Below, in pieces: positions 1 through 12,400 of a stretch of DNA of 64,000 nucleotides. The stretch's first letter is position 1. Every line of letters starts with the position of its first letter. The DNA comes from Casuarina equisetifolia. Its lineage: Eukaryota; Streptophyta; Magnoliopsida; Fagales; Casuarinaceae. The notes under the pieces were generated by a model. The model saw only the letters and a list, made by a program, of their open reading frames with translations, ran no database searches and was not told the origin of the DNA. The position numbers and the translations under genes are program-made. The stretch covers positions 8,105,938 through 8,169,937 of the forward strand of contig CM052358.1 of assembly GCA_028551475.1 (NCBI GenBank). The letters are read 5' to 3'.

Positions 1-1440
1 TTCCACGCAAATACCAAGAAACGAAAGGCCACTCAATCACATCAATCGGCATCAAACCATACCCAAGAAATGCAAACTCAGCAGCTAGGTAAAGAAATAT
101 GTTGTAAAGGTATGAAGTAAATGAAACGCGGAATATACCCGGCAACTAGGCGACAACCGGCCTCGTATCGTTGCTGATGCCGACCCGTGCGGGCCACCAA
201 ATCACACATAGTACTCCAAAAGAATAACTTTCTTCAATGCTTTTATTGGTTTTGCTTTCTCTTACCCTTCTCAATGATTATCCTTCCTTTCTACTTCTCT
301 CCTCTGCCCATCAACAAAACTGATCATCACTCATCCCTGTGCCGGATAACAATTCCACCATTAACTTTATTCTTCTCCGAAGTCCAATACGTCGTCACAT
401 TGCCCTGTGGCGGCAAACCAGTCCTTAGGGTTTCTGCTTCGGTGCAGAGGAAGGAGAACGAGAGAGACAGAGAGAGAGAGGGAGCGGGAGGAAAGGGTGT
501 GATGAAGCGGTAAGAGCGGAAGAGGCGTTTCGCGGTCGGGTATGCTCACGTGGGTGATTCCAAGCCGGGTTATGTGGGGGCCCACAAGGGGGAGCTGGGT
601 CACAATCTAGTGGTATCTGCAGCAACAACGTGTGTGAGCGACAGCGAATCGGAGAGCAGTCCGAAGTTGGCGTCAAAGCCATCTGGTTTTGCGAAGCAGT
701 TCATCCGCATCGCTCATTCGGAGGCATTTTATGCTCGGCTTGGGGTCGAGCCGTGGGGATTCAATCGGAAGATCCAGCGGGGCTCCTCCCTTTTGTCCAC
801 AGGTCAAAACAGTCTCTCAAGCTCTTCTTTTTTGGGGGGGTTGGGGGAGGGTCTTTCCTTTGGTGGGAAAGAAATTTAATGTACGAATATAACAATTGGT
901 CTTATTTAATATACAAACGTTACGATCTTAATTTGATGTATGGTTTGCCTCTGTTTAATAAGATTGATCTTAAGATCTTAATCGAGATGGTACATATCCA
1001 TTTGGATGTAACCGTTGTACACTTAATGGCTGCGTCTTAAATTTTGTATTCAATAGGCTAGAGGTTTTTGGTTTTCATTCAGCTTAGACCATCTATGCCA
1101 TCACAGTGATCCATATAAGGCTACTAAGTTTTGTGAAATAATAAGGTGAGTGTTGAACGGATTTGTCCTAATCCATTACAACTGGTCTCGGAGATGGTTT
1201 ATGAGGCAGTCGTATAACCCTTGAAGTGGAGTTGTACCTGAACTGACGGAAAGGGTGAGTGGATTTCCTGGTGGTGCCAATCGCTAATTAAAACCTGGTC
1301 CTTGGGATGGACTTCTTGAGAGAGGCGACTGTACCTGGGATGATTAACCAAAAGACCCTGTTAGCCATGCAACCAAAGAATGGTCTGTAAAAAGGTAAAG
1401 TCACAAACCATTCTAGTCAAGATACCTAACTTCTAGTAGG
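1..1440. other. Left-edge region with no assignable gene
   Basis: Several short open frames exist on both strands between about 190 and 1040, but none matches a family I recognise and none has a convincing exon structure. The stretch from about 420 to 800 is richer in G and C than its surroundings and carries a GA-rich run near 460-485. From about 880 to 1440 the sequence is AT-rich and featureless to me. It could be the edge of a neighbouring gene or the degraded flank of the retroelement that follows. Confidence 0.4.
547..586. promoter_or_regulatory. G-box and TCP-type site in GC-rich stretch
   Basis: A perfect G-box core CACGTG lies at 547-552. A near-palindrome, TGTGGGGGCCCACA, lies at 573-586 and contains GGGCCCAC, which fits the class I TCP consensus GGNCCCAC. 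Both motif types are common in plant promoters. No transcript start or downstream gene can be confirmed here, so a regulatory role is an inference. Confidence 0.25.
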
Positions 1441-1448
1441 GAGTAGCG

Positions 1449-1583
1449 GTCTACCTTCATATATGAAGCTTTTTCCAGCCTATTAAACGAGTTAGCTATC
1501 AATGAAATGTGGTGAGTTGTTAATCATTGACAGCTAACTTGTTTAATAGGTTGGAAAAAGCTTCATACTGTATGAATGTAGAC
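1449..1583. repeat. Inverted repeat, arms of about 57-60 bp
   Basis: The left arm (1449-1505) and right arm (1524-1583) are near-perfect reverse complements, separated by about 18 bp. The best-matched core includes TGAAGCTTTTTCC and its complement. I see about half a dozen substitutions and a small indel. The right arm reads in the forward direction as part of a decayed reverse transcriptase, in frame with the SGYHQ motif that follows, so the left arm is an inverted copy of retroelement coding sequence. A transcript across it could fold into a long hairpin. Confidence 0.8.
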
Positions 1584-1765
1584 TTTTAGTCAGGATACCA
1601 CCAATTGATCATAGATGGAGACAAGCCTAAGACTGTACACATATGAGATACAGGTTATTTGAATGGCAAGTCACACCTTTTGGCTTGGCAAACACTCCAT
1701 CTACATTTTGCACTTTGATGAACAACAACCTCCATCCATTTCTAAACAAGTTTATGGTTAAAGGA
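1525..1765 (+). mobile_element. Ty3/gypsy reverse transcriptase fragment, decayed
   Basis: Conceptual reading from about 1528 gives an RT-like stretch with RLEKASY, then a stop codon, then SGYHQ and DGDKPKT. After a frame change near 1630, the frame from 1634 gives [18 protein letters not shown] and then [14 protein letters not shown]. These correspond to the conserved LRSGYHQ, KTAF, MPFGL-NAP and TFCTLMN blocks of Ty3/gypsy reverse transcriptases. The YLDD catalytic block is not present after NKF, and at least one in-frame stop and one frameshift are present. No LTRs, integrase or RNase H could be recognised nearby. This is a dead fragment. Confidence 0.8.
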
Positions 1766-3405
1766 TGCTTACAATAGAAGATCACACTTCTCACTAAATT
1801 AACTGGACTAATGTCATGATCTTGTTGTTTGGACTGTGCAGCACCTAGTCTGTTCAGGGGCTGGGCTAGCCTTACCTATACAAAGTGGAGCAAGAATGCC
1901 AAAAAAAAAAACAAAAAATTGGGACATAAACCAGGAATTTTACCAAATTGGTCTTTATCGTGTACCAAGAGAATATCCCACGGTCCTTCATGTTTATATT
2001 CATTAGAAAATTATGCTGAAAACTTAAAAGTGTGGCAAATGCATATTAGAAAATAAAATCATAAATAACATTATTGTTACCCTCTTTTATATGTTATAAA
2101 TCTGGTATCTCTTCTGGCTAATCATGACATTGTCAAAGAATATTCTATCGCCATGATTATAGTTAGTTCCAGTATTGTTCCCCTACCCGTTTTGTACATG
2201 TTTCCACCATTACCTTGGATCTCATCATCGCCATTGTCGTTGTCATTAGAATTGCCTCTTTCACGTCTTATTATTTCGATCTGGGTGACAGCCATGGTTC
2301 TATCACCACGACCTCCACCATGTCGTAACTTCACGTTTATCAAGTTCATGTATTTCCACATCCGAATAGGAAAATGAAAAGAAAAGAAATTAATTAATTT
2401 TTTTTTTTTAAAAAAAAATAACATATATGTAACCAAAAATAACCTTCATATTCACAATAAATTCAATACTTAAAATGGCGTCCTAAAGACAAGAATATGT
2501 TGCATTTATATATTAGATCTACAAGAACTGCAAATTTGTTTCTGGTGTAGATTTCTTCATCAAGTACTGAGAAAATAAACAAGCGATTGGGGAATATTTA
2601 TTGTTGTGTAACATGCCCATGATATACTTTTGTGGGCTTATTATCTTATGCAAGACAGGATTTTGCTTAAACGAAAAAGAGAACATTTACTTGGAACTTT
2701 AGCCTTAAATATCCTTTCACCATGAGAATATAGAGATACCGTTTCCCTTGTAACTTGACTCGCCCTGCGACATCGTGAGTCGACAAATATGTTTTTGGAT
2801 TTGTGAGAAACTGATTTTCAAGGGTCTCGATTTGATCCACTCACTTCAAATACTACAAGCACCAAACTGCTTTTCATGAGGATCCTACCAAAGAGTACTT
2901 ATATGGAGCTTATTTGTGTACTCAACATTTGGAACCCAACAATAATATGGCTAGTCGATTTTGTTAAAGAGAGATTAAGATGGTCCAAAGATTGTCAAAA
3001 GACAGGATTTAATAACTCTCAAGATCAAAGGGTTCGATTTGTACAACAATATAAATAACAAGATATATACCTCGAAAGCTTGTCAACTACAAATATCATC
3101 TATGCAATACAAATGGCCTAACGCACTTCTCCTCCCGGCTGCCATTCTATCTTATAATCGACAGAGGCAACCAATTTGACTCCCTTCTTTTTTAGGCCAA
3201 ACCTTTGCACTCCTGTTTGTCAATACCTAAATCCAGTTGTCACAGGGCTCTTTGCAACAATGGTATGGTGCAAATACCTTGGAATTGCATGGTGCATGGC
3301 AATGGCCTCTACCTTTCTAAATCAACTGAGAGGCCATAAACCAGTATGGCTGAAATAACAGGAATACATACCTTGGCAGTGTCACCACATGCCCATTGTG
3401 CCAAA
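1766..3405. other. Intergenic DNA downstream of the KEG stop codon
   Basis: AT-rich sequence with no recognised gene. It includes an oligo-T/oligo-A junction near 2399-2419. The part nearest 3405 should contain the 3' untranslated region and polyadenylation site of the KEG gene, which reads leftwards, but I could not fix the end. Short open frames here (for example 2122-2436 and 2876-3058) resemble no family I know. Confidence 0.5.
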
Positions 3406-6400
3406 TTAGCTCTCATCAAGAACAATATCAGCAGGATCTCCAATCCATGGCCTCCCTTCTCTCCACCGGAACTTAATCCGCAACTTCCCATTTGCATCAA
3501 CCCCCACCACTTTTCCTTTACTCGCATGCGTCTCCATTCCCCAACCCCAGCGTGGTGTCACCAACCCTTCTCTAATCCTCACTTTGTCCCCCACTTTGAA
3601 AGGCCTAATCCGTTCCATCTCCCAAGTTTTGCAAAGCCAAAGCCTCTCTGTAAAGCAAAATGCTACCCAAAGTTCCCCAGATTCCATCCGATGCACCACA
3701 CCAATGCTCGAATGACTCACCTCTCCCCATTGGTGGGTTGGGGTAGAAACTGATGCTCTAACCCTAACCCAGTCACCAATGCGAAGCTCCTCCTCGCCTA
3801 CTACCTCTACTTCTGTTGGATCCAGCATCCACGTTTTTGATCCAGCTGGAGTATATATTCTCAGCTTTCCATCTGCATCAATAGAAGATATTGTTCCAAC
3901 ACTTCCATGGCTGTGGCCTGACCACCCAAATCTAGGCTGCTTCACAGACAGTTTGACCCTCACTTTCTGGCCAACCATGAGCTTGTCCACTCTTTCAAGA
4001 TGGGAAGTAGGCCCCACCCACTTTTCTTGCTCCCCACAAAACCCAACATACGTAGTTCCATCCCATTCATCTCCGTCATATCCAACCCCTTGTACCACAC
4101 CAACACTACCTGGCCCAATGGACTTCCAATTGCTTGCATTCTCTCTCAACCTGACCCACTCGGCCACTTCAAAAACTTGCTCCATCTCAAGATCAGCAGG
4201 ATCTCCTCTCCACAAACCTGACAAACCAAACAATGCGACTCTCACCTCTCCATCAGCATGGACGCTAGTTATGACACCTCGTGAATCAGGCTGCGCCCCT
4301 CTCCAGCCCCACCTTGGCTCAACCAGTCCAGAGCGGAACCGAACATACTGCCCAACCTTAAAGCAAGGGACCTTCTCAACATCTGTGTAGTGAGTAATCC
4401 ACCTCCCTTTTCGGAAACAGCAAGCTAACTCTAGGTAGCCAGTCTCTTGTACGCTATGTACAACAGCTAAACTTTCTTTTCCAATAGTATTCCAGTCATA
4501 ACTTGGTCTAGTTCCCAAGCTTGGCTTTGATCGTACCCAATCACCAACTTCAAAACCAGACAGTCGCTCCACATCTCCAGGAGAAACTTTCCACAGGCTC
4601 TGTCGGCCAGCCACTCTCACCTACATAAGAATACCAAAAAACTATGATTAACAGTAGTTTATTAGAACATCCTAAATAACAATTTTTTTCCCCACACAGA
4701 CAGGTTGTGATTCTGCAACCCCACAAGTAGCCAATGACAATGGATTATCAAAAAAATAACAATTTTTTAAACCATCAGCTTACAAAATAGTTATATGTAT
4801 TGCTTATCTAGTCATATGTTGCAATGATCCCCAAAAAGGATTGGCATGTCATGGCGAGCAAGGATTCAACCAGTATTATGAGCGGGCAAGACTGAACATT
4901 AACAACCGACTCAAGAATAAGTACCCATCTAAAAGCTAAGCATTCTTACATTCAAAGCACCATCCATGTCGATTCTCACAACTTTTCCAATGCTAGCAGG
5001 AGTTTCATTTGACCACCCTAGTCGGGGCTGAGTAACAGATGGTAACACGTGAATCTCTTGTCCAACTTCAAAAGGGGGCACCTTCTCCACATCTGTCAGA
5101 GAGCAACAAAAAGGCTTGCTCCTGAAGCAGAAGGCAACACCCATATCACCATCCTCCTCCAAGCTATGGATTATGCCAACGCTATTCCTTGTGATGTCCT
5201 CCCACCCATATTTTGGAGAGGATACAGAAGCTTTCACTCTTACCCAATCCCCAACCTGATTACAGTTGAGGTAATTAGATTCGTGTAAGGGAAAAGAAAA
5301 TCAACTGCAAGACATCTATTCAGAAGTATTGAAATATTACCTTAAAGTCTTCAACCTTTTCCATGTCAGAAGGATCAGCCTGCCATGGTATTGGTCGATT
5401 TGGTATTTCAATTATTAAAAGACCATCACTCTCTATCTCACTTACTCTTCCAACACTATGATGTGTCTCACCACCCCAAGCATATCTAGGTTCTGCAACA
5501 GATCGCTTGACACACACCCGATCACCAATCTGAAGAATCATAAATATATCCATTATTGAAATGTAAATATCTATATCTAAAAATCTATATACGTATATGA
5601 AAAAAACAGAAACACTAATTATTTCTGACAAAAGAGAAAAAACAACATTTCTCCCATACCCTGAAGGGGACTACAGGCTCAACCTCCTCTGGTTCACAAT
5701 GCCATGGGTTTGGAAGATAGCTTAATTCCAGTAACAGACTACTATCTGGTCTGATACAATACACTATACCAATACTCCCAGGTGTTACAGATCCTAATCC
5801 ATGCTTTGCTGTTGTAAGAGTGGGGCGGATACGAACCCAGTCCCCAACCTTAAATTCTTCAACTCTTTCCATTTCTGCAGGATCAGCCTTCCATCCTCTG
5901 GAAGCTCCAGGAAACCCAACACGCAGGATCCCATCATCATCAACACATAGCACAGTTCCAATACTGTCACGTGACTGCCCACGCCAACCAAACCTGATAA
6001 TCACAGACTCAGAAATCAGTTTATGATAGACAAACATCAATCAATTCAATAACAATACTTCAAAACATCCTAATACACATTAGGAATGAAGAGAAGGCAT
6101 TAAGGGTAACTCATAGTGGATGAGACTCATGCTGAGATTTCAGTGGTAATGCTTCAAAACAATAAAAGAGAGTGTTAAGAACATTAGATATGTGTTTCTC
6201 AACCTGTGGCATTGTAATCCTAAAATCTGGACGCAAAAGCTGAGATAAGGAGCAAATCTTTCTTACATGTATAGATAAAAACAGACTAGGTCATGGCACG
6301 TGAAACAAAGAATCCTAAAATTTGGACACAGAAGCTGAGATAAGGAGCACAATTCTTTCTTACATGTATAGATAAAAACAGACCAGGTCATGGCACATGA

Positions 6401-9400
6401 AACAAAGAGAACACATAAAACTTCATCCATAAATAAAATTAACAAATAAGGGTACTGATATCAGAATGATAACCAAGTCCAGAATTAGGAAGGTCCATGA
6501 CTTTGAAGCCACCAGGAGGACAGTGATAAGCAGTACACAAGGTTGATGTAGCAAAAACTGACTAGAGAACACATGGATAACAGAAGCATACTTAAGTTTC
6601 ATTAAACTTGAGTAAAATGGATGACAAAACAATTTCCGAAAAGGAGAGGAGATACAACAGCCCCACTATGCTTTTGGATGGAGAATTCAACATTTAAATG
6701 GCTCAATAATTTTCCCAATGGCTCCTTCCATCATTGGCACAAGTTAAACAGTACCAATGAGGGCCAAAATTTTAAGAAGTAAAAGAGTTCGTATGGATTA
6801 GAGCTCCAACTAGTACTCTTACATAATTCCCAAGGTTAAAGTATCCTTGGTAATGGCCTAAACTATATATACTTCTAGGAAAAGAATAAGAATTCCTAAG
6901 TTAACTTATTTACCTATGACTTTAATTATCCAGTGCACTGATTTAACATATTTTACGAACCATAAAATAATAGCTTTAATAAGAAAAGTATAGTTTAAAA
7001 GAAATGATGAATCGGACTTAATAGTCATCCATAAACTTTGGCTCCATATATAAATATCTTCTGATTGTTGATGCAAAAACTATTATTCTTCCCATTCTCA
7101 ACACATCTTATAAGGAGAAGAGAATTCTCCACTGCACAGTAAGCATAGTAGAGACTTACTTTCTGAGTACAGTAAAACAGCAAAAAGACTGTCGTTCTAA
7201 TGATAAAATGACATGTCAATCTATATTGGTGCTCCAAAAGCAATGGCAGATGCAACATCCACATAAATTGTTCAATTACTTAGGTAGAACTATAAGTTAC
7301 CAACTGCACAAGATCATACCTGGGTTCTTTGACATCAGGTTTTAGCTGAACATGCTGTCCCCTGTCTAATGGAATGACTTTTATAACTTCATTGGCTAAA
7401 ACACGAGCTTCTCCAGAACAAAAGGACACAATAAGATTGTCCCTGTCAGGGACACTTTGCACAAAGCCCACACTTCTATGTTTTGCCCCTTGCCAACCAT
7501 ATGTAGGAGTCGTGATACTTCTTTTAAATTTAACCCAGTCTCCTACTTCAAATCTACACCAATTTCAGCACACAATTGTGTTAATAGTCAGAAACTAAAA
7601 AGCGTTAAAACTTGCACTGCACATTTGATATCAGAAGAGAATCATCGTTATATTTTCTCCTCACATTGTAGGTGAGAGATGCACTCCCCTATGCATAAGT
7701 GCCTCCATCAGATCTTCAGAAATCCATTCCCGGGGAAGGGCTTCGAGAAAGTCCCTTAAAGTCCTGCCACTGAAAACAAACATAGATCTCTCAACTTATT
7801 TTTTCTTTTTCTCTTAGCTCATAGGTATATAAATCTCAGTAATATGGAAGAACTCAACACTGCATCCTTCAAATAGTTAGGGCTATCTGATCAGCATATA
7901 AATCCATTAGTCCATGTATTGGGATTAACTACACTTGTATAGCTCAGAGATCAGAGAGCCTTGAGAATAAAGGAGAAGCCACATGAACAAGCCATGCTCC
8001 AACGGCAACTTACCTGTGGTTTCTTACTTCAATAGCAGCATCTGGATTTCTAAGCATGATAATGAGCCACTCAAGATTTTCACGGATCATTTTTGCTGCA
8101 TCTGCTGCTATATGGAATGCATTGTCACCTTCATCATCCTGACAACATTGAGCAAGGACATCATAGTTGAGTGGATTACAGCACGAAAAACTTCTGATAT
8201 TAAGAAGAGAGGTGGCAATGAAGTCACCATGCATTTTGTAGAAACATATAGTGAGGAGGAAGAATATGACCAAAATAGAAAATTGATCCAGTGGAGCACG
8301 TGAGAATATGACTCTAAGAGCTTTGAGAATTTGCAATAATAATAATAGCCAATGGAACATATGAAGCAAGAGGAAGGGTGGAATTGGGAGACAAATAAAT
8401 CCTTTTCCAGATATATTCAGTTCATTGAAAAAGCTGCAGAATTTTTATCCCCCCATTCTCTTCAAAAAGCAGCGTGATATGACAAGGCATATCACAAAAA
8501 CACATCCAAGTGTTGAAAACATCTTAATAGGCTCTGTGATTTATTTCTGCTCAATGATTAAACTTTGACAAACTCCACACACCTTTGAGTATAAGAAAAC
8601 AGACATGATAGTACATATTTCTTTTGTAAGAATATAAAACCACATCCAATTAACTTTAAGGATTTCCTTCTTCTGGTAGCTACATCCTAACATAAAATCA
8701 AACTTCTTACAACTTCCATGACAAAACCCAGGAATCTGGATTGCACCCTCTTATATTCATATTGTGAAAGATCAAAGAGAGTGCTCGCCAACTCATTAAT
8801 TGCTATTGAAAATCTGGTACCAACAAAGAGAGCCCCCTCCCTCCCCCAATAAAAACAAAATAAGTAACATGTATGATAATGATAACAACAATAATAAAAT
8901 GTCACTGTTGCTTCTTTCTTTGAAGTTTGGGGCAAATCAGGACAAACTGCTAAGTTCTGATCATCATCCCCCAAATCTTTACCAGATTGTCTTTTTCATC
9001 CTTACTGGTCTATTAATAATAAATGAAAAGCCCAGTAAGAACCATAGTGCTCTCGCCGTACATGTAAGACAAGATTGGCTGCTTCAAGTAATCAAGAGCT
9101 CACCAAACTTAAAGTTAGTTAATTAGATTAATTTAAGTAATAATTAACAAGAAGAGCAGGGTGATATATAACCCGAATATCAAGTGCAAGTAAATAAAAC
9201 AGTTTTAGCATTCCACATCAATGCATGGTATAAGTATCATATAAAAATTCTCTTCAAGCAAAAGATTGACCACAGTTATCTTCTTAATTATACATGAAGA
9301 CAAACCTGCAAATTACAGTCTGCCCCTGCATATAGAAGCAGTCCAACGCATGACTTTGCCCCTCTGGCCAATGCCACATGAAGAGGAATTGTGTTGTGCA

Positions 9401-12400
9401 CACTCCGGATGTTCACATCAACTCCAGCATCAAGAATAATCTATTCAACATTTCCAGAAATAAAAACTATATAAAGTGCATATATGGGGGGGCAGGAAAA
9501 CCAAATTGCCAAGGTTTATATGCTCAAATATAGATAAATATAAGTAACCAACAAAATAGCTATAGTTAAGTAACAATATGAAGCAGTAGGGAAGCTACTT
9601 TGCTACCTTGACCAACACAACATCATTAGCCATTGCAGCAGTATGCAAAGCTGTCCGTCCATGTTGAGCGTCTTGGGCAGTTGGATTTGCCCCAGCAGCA
9701 AGCAAAATCCGCACCAGTTCTCTCCCCTCTGCATGCAGCATCATAAGCAATCAAAAGACAACAATAACAAGGGCGAAATAATTCAACACATCCCCAAGCC
9801 GGGAAACAATATGTAGTACAAATATGGAAAGCATCTAAGTCAATTTGACAAGTATACATGACTCCTTTTGAATCCTTAAATATTGCTTATGAAAATTATA
9901 AATAGAAGGTAAGAAAAGAATGGTGAAGTCAAGAAAACTGAGAGATTGGCAAAAAGGAGAAATCTTAAGAGGCAGTACCTCCAGAGTTACAAAAAATCAC
10001 TGCACATTGTCTCATTCAATGTATGATTTCCAGAATCAAAAAGGGAGTGCGAATCCCAGATGTCCAGCAACTTCATGAAATGTTTAGTAAGATCAATAAA
10101 CTCAAAGGACCAGCTAAGCAACAGGCATAGCTACCATTTGTAACAAAAGGTTATTGGTCATGTCACTGTACTGGTATGAATATGAGCATCAGTCCTAATG
10201 TCTAGAGTACAATGTATACACAATCAAGTGCTTCGATTATATTGACATCATAGGAAACCTTTTCACTACATTTTAAGTCCAATGATCAGCACTCAAAAAT
10301 TTGACAGCAACAGACACTTTTTAGACAATTTGACTAAATACTGAAGTTGCAGGGAGAATTTCAACCATGTTAAACCTTCACATATGCAACTGCCATGAAC
10401 TCACGTGCCAAGTCATAGTTTGATCCATTGTAAGGGAGAAAAAAACTAAAATCAAAGCCAAATTTTACTTTCAAGCAGGTGCTATATTCTTATCTTTATT
10501 TTTTCATCAGTTCTAAGCACCATCTGCATCAACTCAAAAGAAATCAATTATGCAAAGTTACGTCACTCTTGACTGAAGGCAGAGAATTGCCTATTGATTT
10601 GATGAACATATTTTTAGGGTCTTACATGTAACTTTCATCATCCACATGCCACAGACATTCTAAGATTCAAGCATTACCAATTTCATGATCTTTCTTTACT
10701 GCAGCTGCCATACACAGGGCAGTGCCAACTGGACCCGGTATATCAATAGCATCAGCAATTTCTTCTGCAGTTGCAACTTCGACCCACCTCCTGACAACAG
10801 TCACATTCCATGTTGCCACACACAAATGCAATGGTCTGCAATAATTGGAGAAATTAACAAACAGTCACAATTCTAAGTTAAAAGGCATATTATCAAAAGC
10901 CAAAACAACCACCTTTCTCTAATCTGAAAGCTCTAAATAAATATAAATCCATACAAGCACCAAGCTGAAATTCCAATTCCATATTTTTAATTATTGTTCA
11001 GAATTCAACATTTAGTAGAACTGAAAAGCCTATGTGAGCACTAATAAGAAAGCAATCTGAAACCAAGACTTTCAGAAATACCCTTGGTTTGACTCCTAAG
11101 AGGCAGATAGATAAAAAGCAAGCAATTAGTCAGATCCATTCTGTACTGCTTATTGGCAGGCATTTTCCGCCTGATAATAGTCAGGGTGTTTGGTATCTGA
11201 GTAAAAAGAAGAGCTGTTTTCCCTCCCAACTATCAGAGTGTGAAGGACTTGGACCAACAAACATTTTTTGATAAATGAGGCGGTGGTGCTTAGAAAAAGG
11301 TGCTGTTTGGTCCAAAATCTCGTGTCACTTTTCAAATAGCTATACCACAATGACCCACAACAGAAGATAATGTGAACTTCCGCCAACTATAAACAATATA
11401 AGGGCACAGCAAAGCAGCAAACTTAACTTGCAATAAAAACTAGCAATGCACCTAAACTCTCCACTCTCCCTTTTCCTATGCAAAATATTCAATCAAATAC
11501 AATGGGTTGAGCAAAAGTTATTTACAACTTGGAATTTAGATCTACACTCTCTTCTCTACCATGATAAACTGGCATTATTTACTCTGAGCATCAGAAATTA
11601 ACATGACAATGGGCTCAAATTCCCAGAAACATATAGCAGTCAATTATTCAATACACAGCCCATGAGTCATGATTCTGTATATTAACAAAAATCAGAACGG
11701 CTCTGGAAGCATTCCAACATAATTTTTTTCATTTCCCTACCCCTCCATTTTCCCCTATAAAGAAAAGGATAGTGAACTCTTTTAACCTTCCTTTTCAAAC
11801 ATACGCTTGTTCACATTGCCCAAATAAAAATTTAAAGGGCATTAGATTTTACTTACGTCAAATTCTTTGAATTCAAAACAGCCATTGATCTACAGCCTCC
11901 ATTTTCCAATATCACCAGGGCACAGTCTGTATATTTCTTGGCAACAGCTCTGTGCAGCACAGATTCTCCTTCATCATCCACTGCATTGGGATCAGCTCCA
12001 GCCAATAGCAACTCCTGTCATTGTTTGACATAAAACATGAAATAGAAGAAGTTTAAAGATCAGAAAGAATCATAAAAGGAGAACCATCATATACATCCAA
12101 TTAACTGATTCCTACACGCATGCAGTCAGGTTGACCATGGTAGGCGCAAACATGAGCAACAGATGGACCAAAGCCATCCCTCAACCTTGATCTCACATTA
12201 GCACCTCTCCTAATGAGAGCAAGGACACATTCTGGTGATCCAGCTGCTAATGCAAAGACAAGTGGAGGATCCCTATCCTTATCCAGCACATCCACGTATG
12301 CCTCTTTGTATTCTAGAATAGCCTCCACAAGTTCCGCACAACCACGTCTACAAGCCAGGTGGAGAGCTGTTTGGCCATCAGCATTTTGAGCTTGTAATAG

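Noticed and set aside
550..1040. Overlapping plus-strand frames of 67-136 aa near the left edge
   Set aside because: No known family, no splice structure, and all three frames are open because the stretch is GC-rich.
3346..4390. Open frames on the plus strand (3346-3753, 3779-4390, 4000-4221)
   Set aside because: They lie opposite the last KEG exon, whose minus-strand frame encodes clear HERC2-like repeats.
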